From NCBI GenBank assembly GCA_009731375.1, contig BJOX01000244.1, forward strand, positions 107,113-132,651: DNA of 25,539 nucleotides, in the 5' to 3' direction. The notes under the pieces are model-generated. The model had not been told where the DNA came from. It did not search any database and was given only the letters and a program-made list of their open reading frames with translations. This DNA is from Paulinella micropora. Taxonomy: Eukaryota; Cercozoa; Imbricatea; Euglyphida. A program made the translations under genes and the position numbers. Shown here piece by piece: positions 8,740-17,368 of the stretch (positions are counted from its first letter, which is position 1; every line of letters begins with the position of its first letter).

Positions 8740-9546
8740 GCGGGGCGGGAATCCCCAAAGAGAGAGAAAGTGAGAGCAAGCAAGCGAGAGTAAGTGAGAA
8801 CGAGGAAGCTAGAGGCAGCGTTTCATACGCCATGTATCCTGAGCCTGAAAGGTAAGAAGGGTAAACCGATTGACATTTATGTCATACATCAGTGTAGTGG
8901 GCATAAAGCTTTACCAAAGACCTATGCATAAGGCAAGGCAATAGGTAGAAAATTAACAGGAAGCGAGGATGGTGTTAGATTTTGTGAAGCCTGTATGATG
9001 GGAAAAGCTAAAGTGTTACCCAGACTTAAGGTTAATAGAATTAGGAGAGCGAGTTACCCTTGTGAAATTTTGCATATAAATACTTCCGGACCTTGGGCGG
9101 TAATGTCAATTCACGGTAAGTACTATAAATTTTGCGTTACAGACGATTACTCGGGGTACATCAAAGATTATTATTTACGATACAAGAACGAGTTTGTAGA
9201 TTGTTTGAAGCAAGCGGTAGCATGGTTTGAAAGGCAGACAGGGAAGAAAGTCAGACAGATCACTTGTGACAACGAGTTCGATGTCCCTACTGAGATTATA
9301 GAGTGGTGGAAACCTCTACAATTCATTTGGAAGACTAGTGCTCCAGGTGATAAAGATTGCAATCCCATAGCTGAGAAGGTCACCGACATCACAGCCGGAC
9401 CAGCCCGGGCCATGCGACGGAAATGGAACACACAGCCACAACATTGCACAACATTCTACCAGCCACGAAAGGGCCTAGGAAGGGAACCTCACCTTTTGAG
9501 CAATGTCTGGGCTACAAGCCAGCTATCTGACAACTTAAGCCTATAG
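8740..9546 (+). pseudogene. Copia integrase: HHCC zinc domain and catalytic core
   Basis: This continues the protease frame, with TAA at 8791 and 8929. The zinc-binding domain has His at 8887 and 8902 and the C-x2-C pair at 8983 and 8992 (C-E-A-C). The core follows. The position of the first catalytic Asp reads Asn (AAT 9079-9081, in L-H-I-N-T-S-G-P). The second Asp is at 9268-9270 (T-C-D-N), and the catalytic Glu is at 9373-9375 (N-P-I-A-E-K). The order and spacing are those of copia integrases. Loss of the first Asp together with the stops makes this copy catalytically dead. Confidence 0.88.
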
Positions 9547-9560
9547 GATGTTTAGGTGTA

Positions 9561-9914
9561 ATGTACATAGGAAAGCAGGTAGGCAAAGGCAACTATAGGG
9601 GAAAGCGTGTGATGTTACTTGGATATGATGTATTCAAGGAACTATGCCGAGTTTGGGATGGTCGAAAAATCATCACAAATGTGCGTAATGTACGCTTTAA
9701 CCACAATATAGTTGGCAAGGATGCTCACCCACCCAGAGAAGTTAGATGGGACGACGATGAATCTGAGGGGGAGAGTAATGACACCGTCCAGCTAGAACAG
9801 CCGTTAGATAAACCCAAACATAAAGATGAGGGGGAGTTAGACAAACATGAGGAGTTACAGGAAGAAAAAGACATTCACCGTCCAGATTCGGTCTCCCATC
9901 AGAGTCGAAAGTAG
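9561..9914 (+). pseudogene. Copia integrase C-terminal domain
   Basis: A frame different from the integrase core. It begins with a basic segment and G-K-R-V-M-L-L-G-Y-D, then R-V-W-D and N-V-R-F-N-H-N. This fits the copia integrase tail, in which a G-x-x-x-x-x-x-G-Y segment is followed by a strand ending in V-x-F. A long acidic, low-complexity linker follows (D/E/K-rich, about 9745-9890) before the RT. A frameshift at about 9546-9561 separates it from the core. Confidence 0.75.
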
Positions 9915-10921
9915 AACTAGCTGACGACAAGGATTATGGGGTAACACCCGTCACATCGTTAGAGGCGCAAAACCCGGAAGCAGACCACCCTAGTAGGAGG
10001 TACGTAGAGGGAGACGCGCCCACTAAGGGCCTCACTTGGGAGCAAAGTGACAAGATCACATCAGCTAACATAACGAGAGGGAAACGAGAAGCAAAGGTTA
10101 GGACACCAGTTACACAACCACCTCCAGAAAAGAAGGCAGCAGTAAAAGCAGCAACATTGACAGGAGAGAGAGTTAGTGTGCCGGGAGTAGCTTTCGGAGA
10201 AGAATGGGCAAAGGAAGAATATGGAGACAACTTGCAAGCAGTCAAGAGAGAAGTTAAAGTCTTAGAACCATGCGAGAAGGGAGAGAGACTTAAAGTCCGT
10301 AAGATGCCTAAGCCCAGTCACTTCGTAGTCTTTGCCGACGGTCAAGTAGAAAAGATGTTAGATAGCGAAATGAGAAAGTATCGGATAGATAGGATAAGAC
10401 CCGTCGGAGAACTAGAGCATCCCGAGATGTCCGCAGAAAGTATCGTAGAGGATCAAACCACTGCGTTACTGTACCTGTTGAAGCTACAAAAGGCAATCGT
10501 TGATGAGAGATTGACCGCGAAAGAGTTGAAAGCAGGAATGGATAATGAGATCGAAGCTCTAAAGTCTTTTAACACTTACACGTGGGTAAACCCTAAAGAA
10601 GCGAAAGAAAAAGGAGTAAAAGTAGTGAGACTAACATGGGTACATAAAGTCAAACTAGACGACAAGGGACGTAAGTTCATTAAGTCAAGGTTAGCTTTGC
10701 GGGGAGATATGCTAGAGCCAGGAGTTAGCTATAACCCAGATCAATTATTTGTGCCCTGTGCCGCGCATCGCTCATTACTCTTTTTGTCTAAGCTTGCAGC
10801 ATGGCATGGACATAAGCTATACGGTATAGACTTCAAAAATGCTTATCTAAATGCACGAATGCATGATCCTGTTTATGCTTATGCACCCGATGGGATAGAC
10901 AGTGAAGAGCATAAGGCATGA
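9887..10921 (+). pseudogene. Copia reverse transcriptase, fingers and palm N-half
   Basis: An open frame from the linker into RT, ending at TGA 10919-10921. After a basic linker it shows M-D-N-E-I-E-A-L with a downstream T-W-V, then V-V-R-L-T-W-V-H-K-V-K and K-S-R-L-A-L-R-G, the landmarks of the copia RT (RVT_2) fingers. The first catalytic Asp is in Y-G-I-D-F-K-N-A-Y-L (GAC 10829-10831), equivalent to the usual D-V-x-x-A-F-L. The enzyme copies element RNA into DNA in the particle. A frameshift near 10915 leads into the next part. Confidence 0.9.
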
Positions 10922-11335
10922 TATGGAGAGTAGATGGAGCTCTGTATAGCGCGCCGCAAGCTGGTAGGAGATGGTATGAAATCTTAGCCCCTAAATTAGA
11001 GGAATTAGGATTCAGGTTACTAGACTCAGATTTATGTATGTTCGTTGAAAAAGATAAGCCGATAAGAGATGCTATCATTGGTATTTTCCATGTAGATGAT
11101 CTTATTTTCTCAGCTCCTAACGAAAAAGCGTATGACCGTTTCGCTAGTAAACTAGAAAAGTTTTATCCTCTTAAGCGTTTGGGAGTGACTAAAGAGTTCA
11201 AAGGGATAGAGATAGTTTAGGAAGGAGGACGCATTTTATTGCATCAGAAGAAGTATCCGAATCAGATTTTAAAGGATGTAGGATATGCCGATGTTAGACC
11301 AGTAACACTCCTAGTGCAGAACATGAGCCAGAACC
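10918..11335 (+). pseudogene. Copia reverse transcriptase, palm C-half with F-H-V-D-D box
   Basis: V-D-G-A-L-Y-S-A-P-Q-A-G-R-R-W-Y corresponds to the copia L-Y-G-L-K-Q-A-x-R-x-W-Y motif. The catalytic pair is in I-F-H-V-D-D-L, with the two Asp codons at 11095-11100; His replaces the Tyr of the usual Y-V-D-D. G-V-T-K-E-F-K-G-I-E-I matches the following L-G-I-E-I block. TAG at 11218-11220 interrupts the frame, which then continues to about 11335 before another shift. This is the polymerase active-site half of the enzyme. Confidence 0.9.
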
Positions 11336-11336
11336 T

Positions 11337-12232
11337 ATGGGAGAAACAAGCGCTCTTAGAAAGCATTCAATTCCTAGTTTAGTAGGTAAACTTTTGTTTC
11401 TAACTAAGATGACACGTCCAGATGCTGATCAAGCACTGAATGCAGCTAGCGTGATGCAGACAGTAAATCCAGGACTTGCTTATGCTTTACTAGGTAGGAT
11501 TTTCAGATATCTGAAAAGTTCGTATCGGGTATTGCATTTCACAGGCCTAGATCGTCACAAGAAGGAAGGACGTACCACAAGATTACTTTATGGCCAGATG
11601 CAGCACATAAGGTCTGTAAGAAAACCGGAAAGTCACGTACAGGTTATATTGTGCTTTTAGGTGGAGACCCGGTAGCTTGGTTATCGAAACGACAGACTAG
11701 AATTGCTCTAAGTTCTAATGACGCGGAAATTTTCGCAGCAGCAGAGTGCATACGAGAAGGATTGGCTATCAGACACATCACAGAAGAGTTAGGTATAGCA
11801 CAGAAAGGGCCGATAGAGCTTTACGAAGATAACGCACAGACTATCTTAGCAGCAGAGAGGGGAATGTCAGGACCACGTACTAAACACTTACCCTTAGAAC
11901 TGCATTTCATTCATCATGCACAGAGAGACAATGAGATTAAGTTTGTAAAGGTAGGAACTAAGAAACAAATAGCAGACGTTTTAACCAAACATATTCCTAA
12001 GGACCAATTCGAATATCTCGTAATTTTATATCTCAAGTCTGCAAACTCACACAAAATACGCAAATTTACGCAAAGTCAACTCATGTTGCTGTTTAGTGAG
12101 TTTTCTCTCTTTGAAGTGTGCAGGAAGTGTTTTTGCGCAGGTAGTCGAGCGGCATCTTTAGGCATTGCTTCCGTTGAAGTAGAAGTCGAGCGCGAGAACG
12201 AAGCGCGTGGATTCTCCACCACCGGTCGTTGA
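11337..12232 (+). pseudogene. Copia RT thumb/connection and RNase H
   Basis: The frame 11337-11660 carries P-S-L-V-G-K-L-L-F-L and T-R-P-D-A-D, the copia connection block (V-G-x-L-x-Y-L, T-R-P-D). A shift near 11580 leads into RNase H: W-P-D-A with the first Asp at 11597-11599, S-K-R-Q-T-R-I-A-L-S-S-N-D-A-E, Y-E-D-N-A-Q, R-T-K-H and A-D-V-L-T-K-H. These are the standard copia RNase H signatures, ending near 12015. The frame then runs on to TGA 12230-12232 with no recognisable domain, probably beyond the true end of pol. Confidence 0.9.
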
Positions 12233-12698
12233 TCGCGGCAAGAGCAGAAAAAGAGCATATGCCGACGGAGCGGAATGCGGCGGGAGTAGTTTTTTTATTG
12301 GAGGAATGGCAAATTTAAGTAATTATGTTGGATTCATTGAGTCAGTAATGTAATTTAGTTCACGTGCTGATGGGGTCATACTGTAAGGACCTACTGTTAT
12401 TGTTTTAATCGTATCGAAATTATTATTTCAGGTTGTCAAACCGTGACTATTATTTCAGTTTTTCAACCTGAAATAGAGGCCATTACGAGATGCCATTACG
12501 GCAATGAAGCGAAGGCAGGCAGACCAGAACAGGAGTAGCAATTTTTCAGTTTTGAGACTTAACTATTATTTGAGGTTGTCAAACTGTAACTCTCATTTCA
12601 GTTTTTCAACCTGAAATAACGGCCATTATCGCAATATGCAATAGTTATTAATTGTAGATGTATTAATTACTTATAACTTGCATTATCGACATAGAACT
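12233..12698 (+). other. Copia 3' non-coding region with two stem-loops
   Basis: This AT-rich stretch lies between pol and the polypurine tract and contains no gene. It contains two 52-bp copies of an inverted repeat (12424-12475 and 12567-12618), with arms TATTTCAGGTTG and CAACCTGAAATA. Each is followed by a GCCATTA-containing stretch. Confidence 0.7.
12424..12618. repeat. Two diverged copies of a 52-bp inverted repeat
   Basis: Copy 1 (12424-12475) has perfect 12-bp arms around a 28-nt loop. Copy 2 (12567-12618) has the same arms with one mismatch in the left arm. The loops are similar (TCAAAC-TG-AC and TTTCAGTTTTT are shared). The duplication is internal to the element, close to the polypurine tract. 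It could be an RNA structure for packaging or 3'-end formation, or a small inserted palindrome. Confidence 0.7.
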
Positions 12699-12707
12699 AA
12701 GGGGGAG
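12699..12707 (+). other. Copia polypurine tract
   Basis: AAGGGGGAG lies directly against the first base of the right LTR. This is the usual position and composition of the plus-strand primer tract of copia elements. Confidence 0.8.
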
Positions 12708-13026
12708 CGTTGGTAGGACAATTACGTTTTACTTTTAGTGATTACTTTGTGATTGATAAGTAATTTATCCGTATAGTTCTAGTCAATAATTGTAACGGAC
12801 GTAACGGTCATATTGGCATTCAGAATCGGACAATAACCATTGTGTAATAATTACAGTCGTGCGGACTTTATTTCAGTTTCATTATTACCTTTGAGTTTGT
12901 CAGTTCTGCTATATACGTGCGGATTAAAAGTGTCGATTGGTATCGTGGCTTCTAACGGAGTCTCTCAGCAAACCGGCGTCTAAGGTATTAGGTCCGTGAG
13001 TGACCGGGAGTATTACCTAATCAACG
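12708..13026 (+). repeat. Copia right LTR (319 bp)
   Basis: Begins CGTTGGTAGG and ends CCTAATCAACG, followed directly by the GTCAC duplication. It aligns along its full length with 4495-4822 (about 8 substitutions, 4 indels). Its ends are complementary but read CG...CG rather than TG...CA. Confidence 0.93.
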
Positions 13027-13031
13027 GTCAC
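13027..13031. repeat. Target-site duplication, right copy (GTCAC)
   Basis: Matches 4490-4494 and lies directly after the right LTR. Confidence 0.8.
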
Positions 13032-13309
13032 GATAAGTCACGAGTCGAGTTTCATGAAAGTTTCTACACGCTTTTTTTTTTCCCTCGGGAGTCCATGGTT
13101 TGTTTGTCTGCATCGTGTGTAGATTGGAACTGAGACTCGTCACCCGACTTACCCAGCGGCGAACACAGAGTCTGACGACCCAGAATACACGTACCCTCCC
13201 CTTGCGGCTCTTCCATGTTATTTTTGTTTATTACATTGCTAGTTGACAGTAAGCACAGCGGGTTGGAAATCTTTGCTTGGTCTTCAATTTTCAACTTGAC
13301 TTTTGACTC
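13032..13309. other. Unique sequence right of the copia element, no gene seen
   Basis: Mixed-composition DNA that should be continuous with 4489 in the pre-insertion allele. It contains a T-run (13072-13081). Open frames here are short and low in protein character. Confidence 0.4.
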
Positions 13310-13504
13310 ATGATGATGCAAAAATTTCTAGTTTTGTACCGTACTACCAGCTGCATGCTGTGCTTCTTTTCTTCAACGGTGCGGGCGGCCCGGGCCACTA
13401 GCGCTTCTGCAGAAGCTACCGAGTCAGAGCAAAAACAGGAGCAAGGGGGAGGTCAGGGCAGTGAGGGTGACGACGGGCAGGGGCTCAGGTCTCGACGTAG
13501 ATGA
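13310..13504 (+). CDS. Possible small ORF or first exon, unknown
   Basis: A 64-codon frame with an ATG start. The first ~27 residues are hydrophobic and end in an Ala-rich stretch, like a secretory signal. The rest is rich in Gln, Glu, Gly and Asp, then basic. Overlapping frames just downstream (13500-13600) are also acidic, with D-E-E-E-E-type runs, which hints at a degraded or spliced acidic coding region. An AG at the end of CTTCTGCAG (about 13412) could alternatively be a splice acceptor. No family recognised. Confidence 0.22.
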   Translation: MMMQKFLVLYRTTSCMLCFFSSTVRAARATSASAEATESEQKQEQGGGQGSEGDDGQGLRSRRR

Positions 13505-13950
13505 AGGCGGGTTTGGTGAGTCACAGTGAAGACGATGAGTGTCTCAGACGATTCTTGTGAGTGGTGAGTATGATGAAGAAGAGGAAGCCTAGTAGCAACG
13601 GGGGTCGAGAGTGAGGAGGGGGAATCCTTACCTGCTAGTTAGTTTAAAGACAGCATATATATAATTTCATAGACCAGGGGAGTTCCTATTGTAGCAGTAC
13701 TATTTTTAATAACACCATTCAACAGTTCATGAGAAAATAAAAATATTTCACTAATGTAACTTTCTATAAAAGTTCCTCGTTCAGGAGCTAGTGTGACGTT
13801 CTCTCGGCACACAAAGCTGAAAAATGTCAGTGAAACACGAGCTTCACCCTTCGCCGCAGAGGTTCTTTCTTTTTCCTTTGTCATTTTTTTTCCCAACTCT
13901 TTCCACACACACACTTCATACCTGTTTGCAAACACATTTCTTGGTTTTTT
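13505..13950. other. Intergenic or intronic, ending in a polypyrimidine tract
   Basis: No convincing gene. From 13860 to 13960 the plus strand is T/C-rich (runs of T with CACACACAC), ending TTTGTGCAG at 13962. That is a good 3' splice-site look-alike. Confidence 0.35.
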
Positions 13951-13962
13951 TTGTTTGTGCAG

Positions 13963-14145
13963 GTACCACTTCCAAAGAAATCCATCGGGGACATGGAGGC
14001 GTTCGTCATCGGCGTCGGCGAGCCACTGCCTGGGCATTTGGGACTTTCTACAGCTGCTTATAAGCAAAAAATTAATAGAAATATACACAAGAGCCTACAA
14101 AAAAATAATGGGAGAGGGGAGAGAGTGCAGAGTGCTAGGGGGTGA
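13963..14145 (+). CDS. Possible exon after a splice acceptor, unknown protein
   Basis: Immediately after the TTTGTGCAG acceptor-like site, GC content rises and the frame reads V-P-L-P-K-K-S-I-G-D-M-E, then A-F-V-I-G-V-G-E-P-L-P-G-H. It runs open to TGA 14143-14145. The contrast between the T-rich upstream and the GC-rich start is typical of an intron/exon boundary. The last third is Lys/Asn/Arg-rich and may already be non-coding. The minus strand is also open here (13639-14088) but reads as a shadow. No family recognised. Confidence 0.28.
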   Translation, partial: VPLPKKSIGDMEAFVIGVGEPLPGHLGLSTAAYKQKINRNIHKSLQKNNGRGERVQSARG

Positions 14146-14185
14146 GAGCCAGGTGAGCGAGAGGAAGGTACTTGAGTTTGTGCAA

Positions 14186-14187
<2 letters not shown>

Positions 14188-14254
<67 letters not shown>

Positions 14255-14264
14255 NNNNNNNNNN
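14188..14264. repeat. Poly-C tract running into a 10-base gap
   Basis: 67 consecutive C (14188-14254), then N (14255-14264). A homopolymer this long is rare and ends exactly at a gap, so its true length and even its reality are uncertain. Confidence 0.9.
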
Positions 14265-14959
14265 GCACATCTCCTCACCCTATAGCTACCACAGTACCTA
14301 GCAAGCAACCCAGTAGTAAATAGTACAGAACTAGCTAGGGTAGTGTTGAACTAACAAAACAGGGTTTATCTTTTAGGGGTCAGCCAGAGGCAGCAAATAG
14401 CTTTTACAGATATGAGGTTGGGAGTGCGTTTACCAAGGGGAGTTTGAGGGAGTGGGTGCAGCTTTGTTTGTCGCCTGCCTTGCAACACAAGACACACATC
14501 AAATAGTTTGACTCCAAAAAACAGCTTGTTTTGTGTGTTATGTCCCTTGCTGCCTTGCATGCTTTGTTTCCCAATGTCGATAAGTCTGTGTGGGTGGGTG
14601 GAAAAAATGGGGAAAACATGCAGCCCGCCTTTTTATGCACTCTATCCACTTTTCCTTATCATCGCAAAAAAAATGGTGAGACAGTGGAGGGAGTGGGTAG
14701 GTGAGGGAGATTTAAAAAAAGGAACAGAAGAGGATTTTGTGGCGTAGTGAGAGTGTGGGTTCGCCTACCTAATTGTTAGGTGCAGCGAGAGGGTGTGTGT
14801 GTCAAGCAATCTGTGCCAGACAGACAACACAACATCCATTTTCCCCACGCATATCCCACATACACAAAATCCATTCGCACTCATTTTTTTCGACGAGACG
14901 CGAATACTAGAACAAAAAATGGAGGGGGGCTCACAAAGGTGAAGGTGGGAGGGTAGGGT
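14265..14959. other. No clear gene
   Basis: Mixed sequence with short A- and T-runs and a G/T-rich bias on the plus strand in places. Short open frames on both strands show no recognisable motif. A short ATG frame begins near 14919 (M-E-G-G-S-Q) and stops at once; it could be a short first exon to the ORF at 14960. Confidence 0.35.
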
Positions 14960-15194
14960 ATGAGGTTAGGGAGGTTAGTGGACGACAAACATATTGATTT
15001 CTATGTCTCCTGTGATGGTATGTGTGAGGTGAGTAAGCCTTTTTATGAATGCTTTATGGACGAAGTGAGTGAGGAGTTTGTGTGGAGGAGGCAGGCAAAG
15101 GTGTGCGAGAATGAGATAAAGAAGTGTAGGGGCACATACAAACCAGAAGATATAATAGTAACATTCACATACGCACAAACCATACCATCCAAGT
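14960..15194 (+). CDS. Unknown protein fragment, truncated by a poly-G tract and gap
   Basis: ATG at 14960 opens a frame of ~78 codons before the poly-G. Its composition is protein-like: D-D-K-H-I-D-F-Y-V-S-C-D-G-M-C, then F-Y-E-C-F-M-D-E, V-C-E-N-E-I-K-K-C and P-E-D-I-I-V-T-F-T-Y. It has five Cys and many acidic residues, with no low-complexity bias. The opposite strand lacks this character. The frame runs into Gs and N, so the C-terminus is unknown. It may belong with the C2HC ORF on the far side of the gap. No family recognised. Confidence 0.42.
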
Positions 15195-15650
15195 GGGGGG
15201 GGGGGGGGGGGGGGGAAGGCCCCCGGGGGGGGGGGGGGGGGGNNNNNNNNNNNNNNNNNNNNNNNNNNNNNNNNNNNNNNNNNNNNNNNNNNNNNNNNNN
15301 NNNNNNNNNNNNNNNNNNNNNNNNNNNNNNNNNNNNNNNNNNNNNNNNNNNNNNNNNNNNNNNNNNNNNNNNNNNNNNNNNNNNNNNNNNNNNNNNNNNN
15401 NNNNNNNNNNNNNNNNNNNNNNNNNNNNNNNNNNNNNNNNNNNNNNNNNNNNNNNNNNNNNNNNNNNNNNNNNNNNNNNNNNNNNNNNNNNNNNNNNNNN
15501 NNNNNNNNNNNNNNNNNNNNNNNNNNNNNNNNNNNNNNNNNNNNNNNNNNNNNNNNNNNNNNNNNNNNNNNNNNNNNNNNNNNNNNNNNNNNNNNNNNNN
15601 NNNNNNNNNNNNNNNNNNNNNNNNNNNNNNNNNNNNNNNNNNNNNNNNNN

Positions 15651-15690
<40 letters not shown>
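15195..15690. repeat. Poly-G tracts flanking a 408-base gap
   Basis: G-runs at 15195-15215 and 15225-15242, separated by AAGGCCCCC, then N from 15243 to 15650, then 40 G (15651-15690). The gap has poly-G on both sides, so its sizing and joining are unreliable. Confidence 0.9.
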
Positions 15691-15691
<1 letters not shown>

Positions 15692-15772
15692 GGTACCTGT
15701 CACATATATACCACAGGCTGCAGTCAGTTGTCGACTGCACCCACTTTTGAATTTTATTGAAATTTTATCTAG

Positions 15773-16075
15773 TTAAAGTTACTGAACAACTTGCAGTCTT
15801 TGTTTTACTTCAAGCGTAACAGCAGGCGCGCGTCTTGGATGGAAGAGCTACTTACCGCTCACGACCGCGCCCGATATCTGTCTCTGTTCTTGAAGGAAGA
15901 AACAGGCTGGCAGCTGCAGCAGTGGAAGTTTGAGTGTAAAAGTTGCTGCAAGCGTTACTTTTACGAACGCTGTTACGATAAGCACGTGGCTGTGTGCAGA
16001 AAGTCAGATTATGATTTTTCTGATGTGTTGATTGGTTTGGAGTTGGAGCGTCCTCAAGATGAAGAGATGTTTTAA
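15773..16075 (+). CDS. C2HC zinc-finger ORF, 3' exon or small gene
   Basis: The frame opens after TAG 15770-15772. The first ATG is at 15839, giving 78 codons to TAA 16073-16075. A candidate splice acceptor (TTGCAG, 15791-15796) would make it a last exon. The finger is F-E-C-K-S-C-C-K-R-Y-F-Y-E-R-C-Y-D-K-H-V, with C-x2-C-x12-H-x3-C spacing. That is the C2H2-type fold with Cys as last ligand, including the aromatic at the usual core position. The tail is acidic. AT-rich DNA follows the stop. The target (nucleic acid or protein) is unknown, and it may be the continuation of the fragment at 14960. Confidence 0.5.
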   Translation, partial: LKLLNNLQSLFYFKRNSRRASWMEELLTAHDRARYLSLFLKEETGWQLQQWKFECKSCCKRYFYERCYDKHVAVCRKSDYDFSDVLIGLELERPQDEEMF

Positions 16076-16269
16076 TAATTATTAAAAGTTTTTTCAAGTT
16101 CATATTAATATTAAAATTATTAAAAGTTTTTTCATATTCATACTAATATTCATATTAATATTAACAATACCAACAAACAAACAAACAAAAAAACAACAAA
16201 CAAAAAAAAACTATCATAATAACAATAAGAATACTAAATATAATAACAATATTAATAAGCACTTAATGA

Positions 16270-16356
<87 letters not shown>

Positions 16357-16415
16357 NNNNNNNNNNNNNNNNNNNNNNNNNNNNNNNNNNNNNNNNNNNN
16401 NNNNNNNNNNNNNNN

Positions 16416-16452
<37 letters not shown>
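16076..16452. repeat. AT-rich DNA and poly-A tracts around a 59-base gap
   Basis: 16076-16265 is AT-rich with ATTAATATT and AACAAACA motifs, including a repeated TTATTAAAAGTTTTTTCA. A-runs follow at 16275-16313 and 16321-16356, then N (16357-16415), then A to 16452. No gene. Confidence 0.9.
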
Positions 16453-16454
<2 letters not shown>

Positions 16455-16502
16455 GTTTATAATATTAAAGTAAGTCGGGAATCACCGGCCACTATAGTCA
16501 AA

Positions 16503-16600
16503 AATTAATATTAATATTAATATTAATATTAATATTAATATTAATATTAATATTAATATTAATATTAATATTAATAATATTAATAATATTAATTAGTACT
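16503..16600. repeat. (TTAATA)n microsatellite
   Basis: About 15 units of a hexamer, self-complementary in sense (ATTAAT), so the tract can form cruciforms. Confidence 0.93.
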
Positions 16601-16605
16601 AAATA

Positions 16606-16896
16606 AAAGAAGAAGAAGAAGAAGAAGAAGAAGAAGAAGAAGAAGAAGAAGAAGAAGAAGAAGAAGAAGAAGAAGAAGAAGAAGAAGAAAAAGAAGAAAA
16701 AGAAGAAAAAGAAGAAGAAGAAGAAGAAGAAGAAGAAGAAGAAGAAGAAGAAGAAGAAGAAGAAGAAGAAGAAGAAGAAGAAGAAGAAGAAGAAGAAGAA
16801 GAAAAAGAAAAAGAAGAAGAAGAAGAAGAAGACGAAGAAGAAGAAGAAGAAGAAGAAGAAGAAGAAGAAGAAGAAGAAGAAGAAGAAGAAAAGAAA
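16606..16896. repeat. (GAA)n triplet repeat, ~290 bp
   Basis: A nearly pure GAA/TTC array with a few AAA interruptions and one GAC. Long GAA tracts are known to form triplex DNA. Confidence 0.95.
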
Positions 16897-16910
16897 AGAA
16901 AAAAATGTAA

Positions 16911-17363
16911 CTAAGTGTTGTATAGTATTTCAAAATACAGTTTATATAATGACTGGCAAGTGTAAAAGTAGAGAGTGTGATGCAACTTGAGCAATGCGGC
17001 CACGTGATTGCAGAGCAAGTGAATGTATGGAGTAATGAAAGTGGCTAAGTAAGTATGCCGCGGGCAAACATCTTTCCACATCACTACACTGCCATCCTCC
17101 GCCCGCCTCACTGTCTTGTCACCTTCCTTTCTTACCCACCTTCGTTGTTCCCGCTCTGCCGCCTTCATGTCACTTGTGTGCTGCCAGAACACAAGCGTCG
17201 TGTGAAGGTTCTCTTGACATTTCCCCTGCCCACCTTCCTGCAGCTGAGGATGCGGTTTTTTACCTGCATGACTAGGATCAGTAATGAGACGGAAGGTATC
17301 CCTTGTCTGATTCTCCAATTGCTCGGCCTGTTCAGCAGTGAAGAAGAACGACGAGTACCTCAA
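16911..17363 (-). CDS. Possible ORF of unknown function
   Basis: 150 codons open on the minus strand, stopping at TAG next to the GAA repeat. There is no ATG at the 5' end (TTG at 17363); the first internal ATG would give a shorter product. The N-terminal two-thirds has protein-like composition (A-E-Q-A-E-Q-L-E-N, R-R-W-V-R-K-E-G-D-K); the end is hydrophobic and AT-rich. It abuts the gypsy remnant head to head. No motif recognised; it could be a chance frame opposite old transposon sequence. Confidence 0.22.
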   Translation of the reverse strand: MRYSSFFFTAEQAEQLENQTRDTFRLITDPSHAGKKPHPQLQEGGQGKCQENLHTTLVFWQHTSDMKAAEREQRRWVRKEGDKTVRRAEDGSVVMWKDVCPRHTYLATFITPYIHLLCNHVAALLKLHHTLYFYTCQSLYKLYFEILYNT

Positions 17364-17368
17364 ACTGC

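Larger units (their letters stand above)
4495..13026 (+). mobile_element. Full-length, decayed Ty1/copia LTR retrotransposon
   Basis: The element spans 8532 bp from LTR to LTR and is bounded by the GTCAC target duplication. Its internal order is Gag with CCHC knuckle, protease, integrase, reverse transcriptase, RNase H. Integrase before RT defines the copia order. A primer-binding site follows the left LTR and a polypurine tract precedes the right LTR. The element is longer than the usual ~5 kb, mainly because of a long Gag and a large linker before the protease. The LTRs differ by about 8 substitutions and 4 small indels over ~320 bp (about 2.5%). The coding region carries numerous in-frame stops (TGA, TAA and TAG all occur) and frameshifts, so this copy is inactive without help. 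Confidence 0.96.

Noticed and set aside
4857-11220. UGA used as a sense codon in this genome, explaining the stops
   Set aside because: The copia frames are interrupted by TAA (5175, 8737, 8791, 8929) and TAG (11218) as well as TGA, so general decay explains them better than recoding.
13639-14088. Minus-strand ORF of 149 codons
   Set aside because: It overlaps the T-rich tract and the exon candidate on the plus strand, lacks motifs, and ends in AT-rich sequence.
15839-16075. Maverick/Polinton DNA polymerase zinc finger
   Set aside because: The finger is only generically similar, and no polymerase motif follows it.
16589-16933. Poly-leucine protein on the minus strand
   Set aside because: It is a translation of the GAA/TTC microsatellite.
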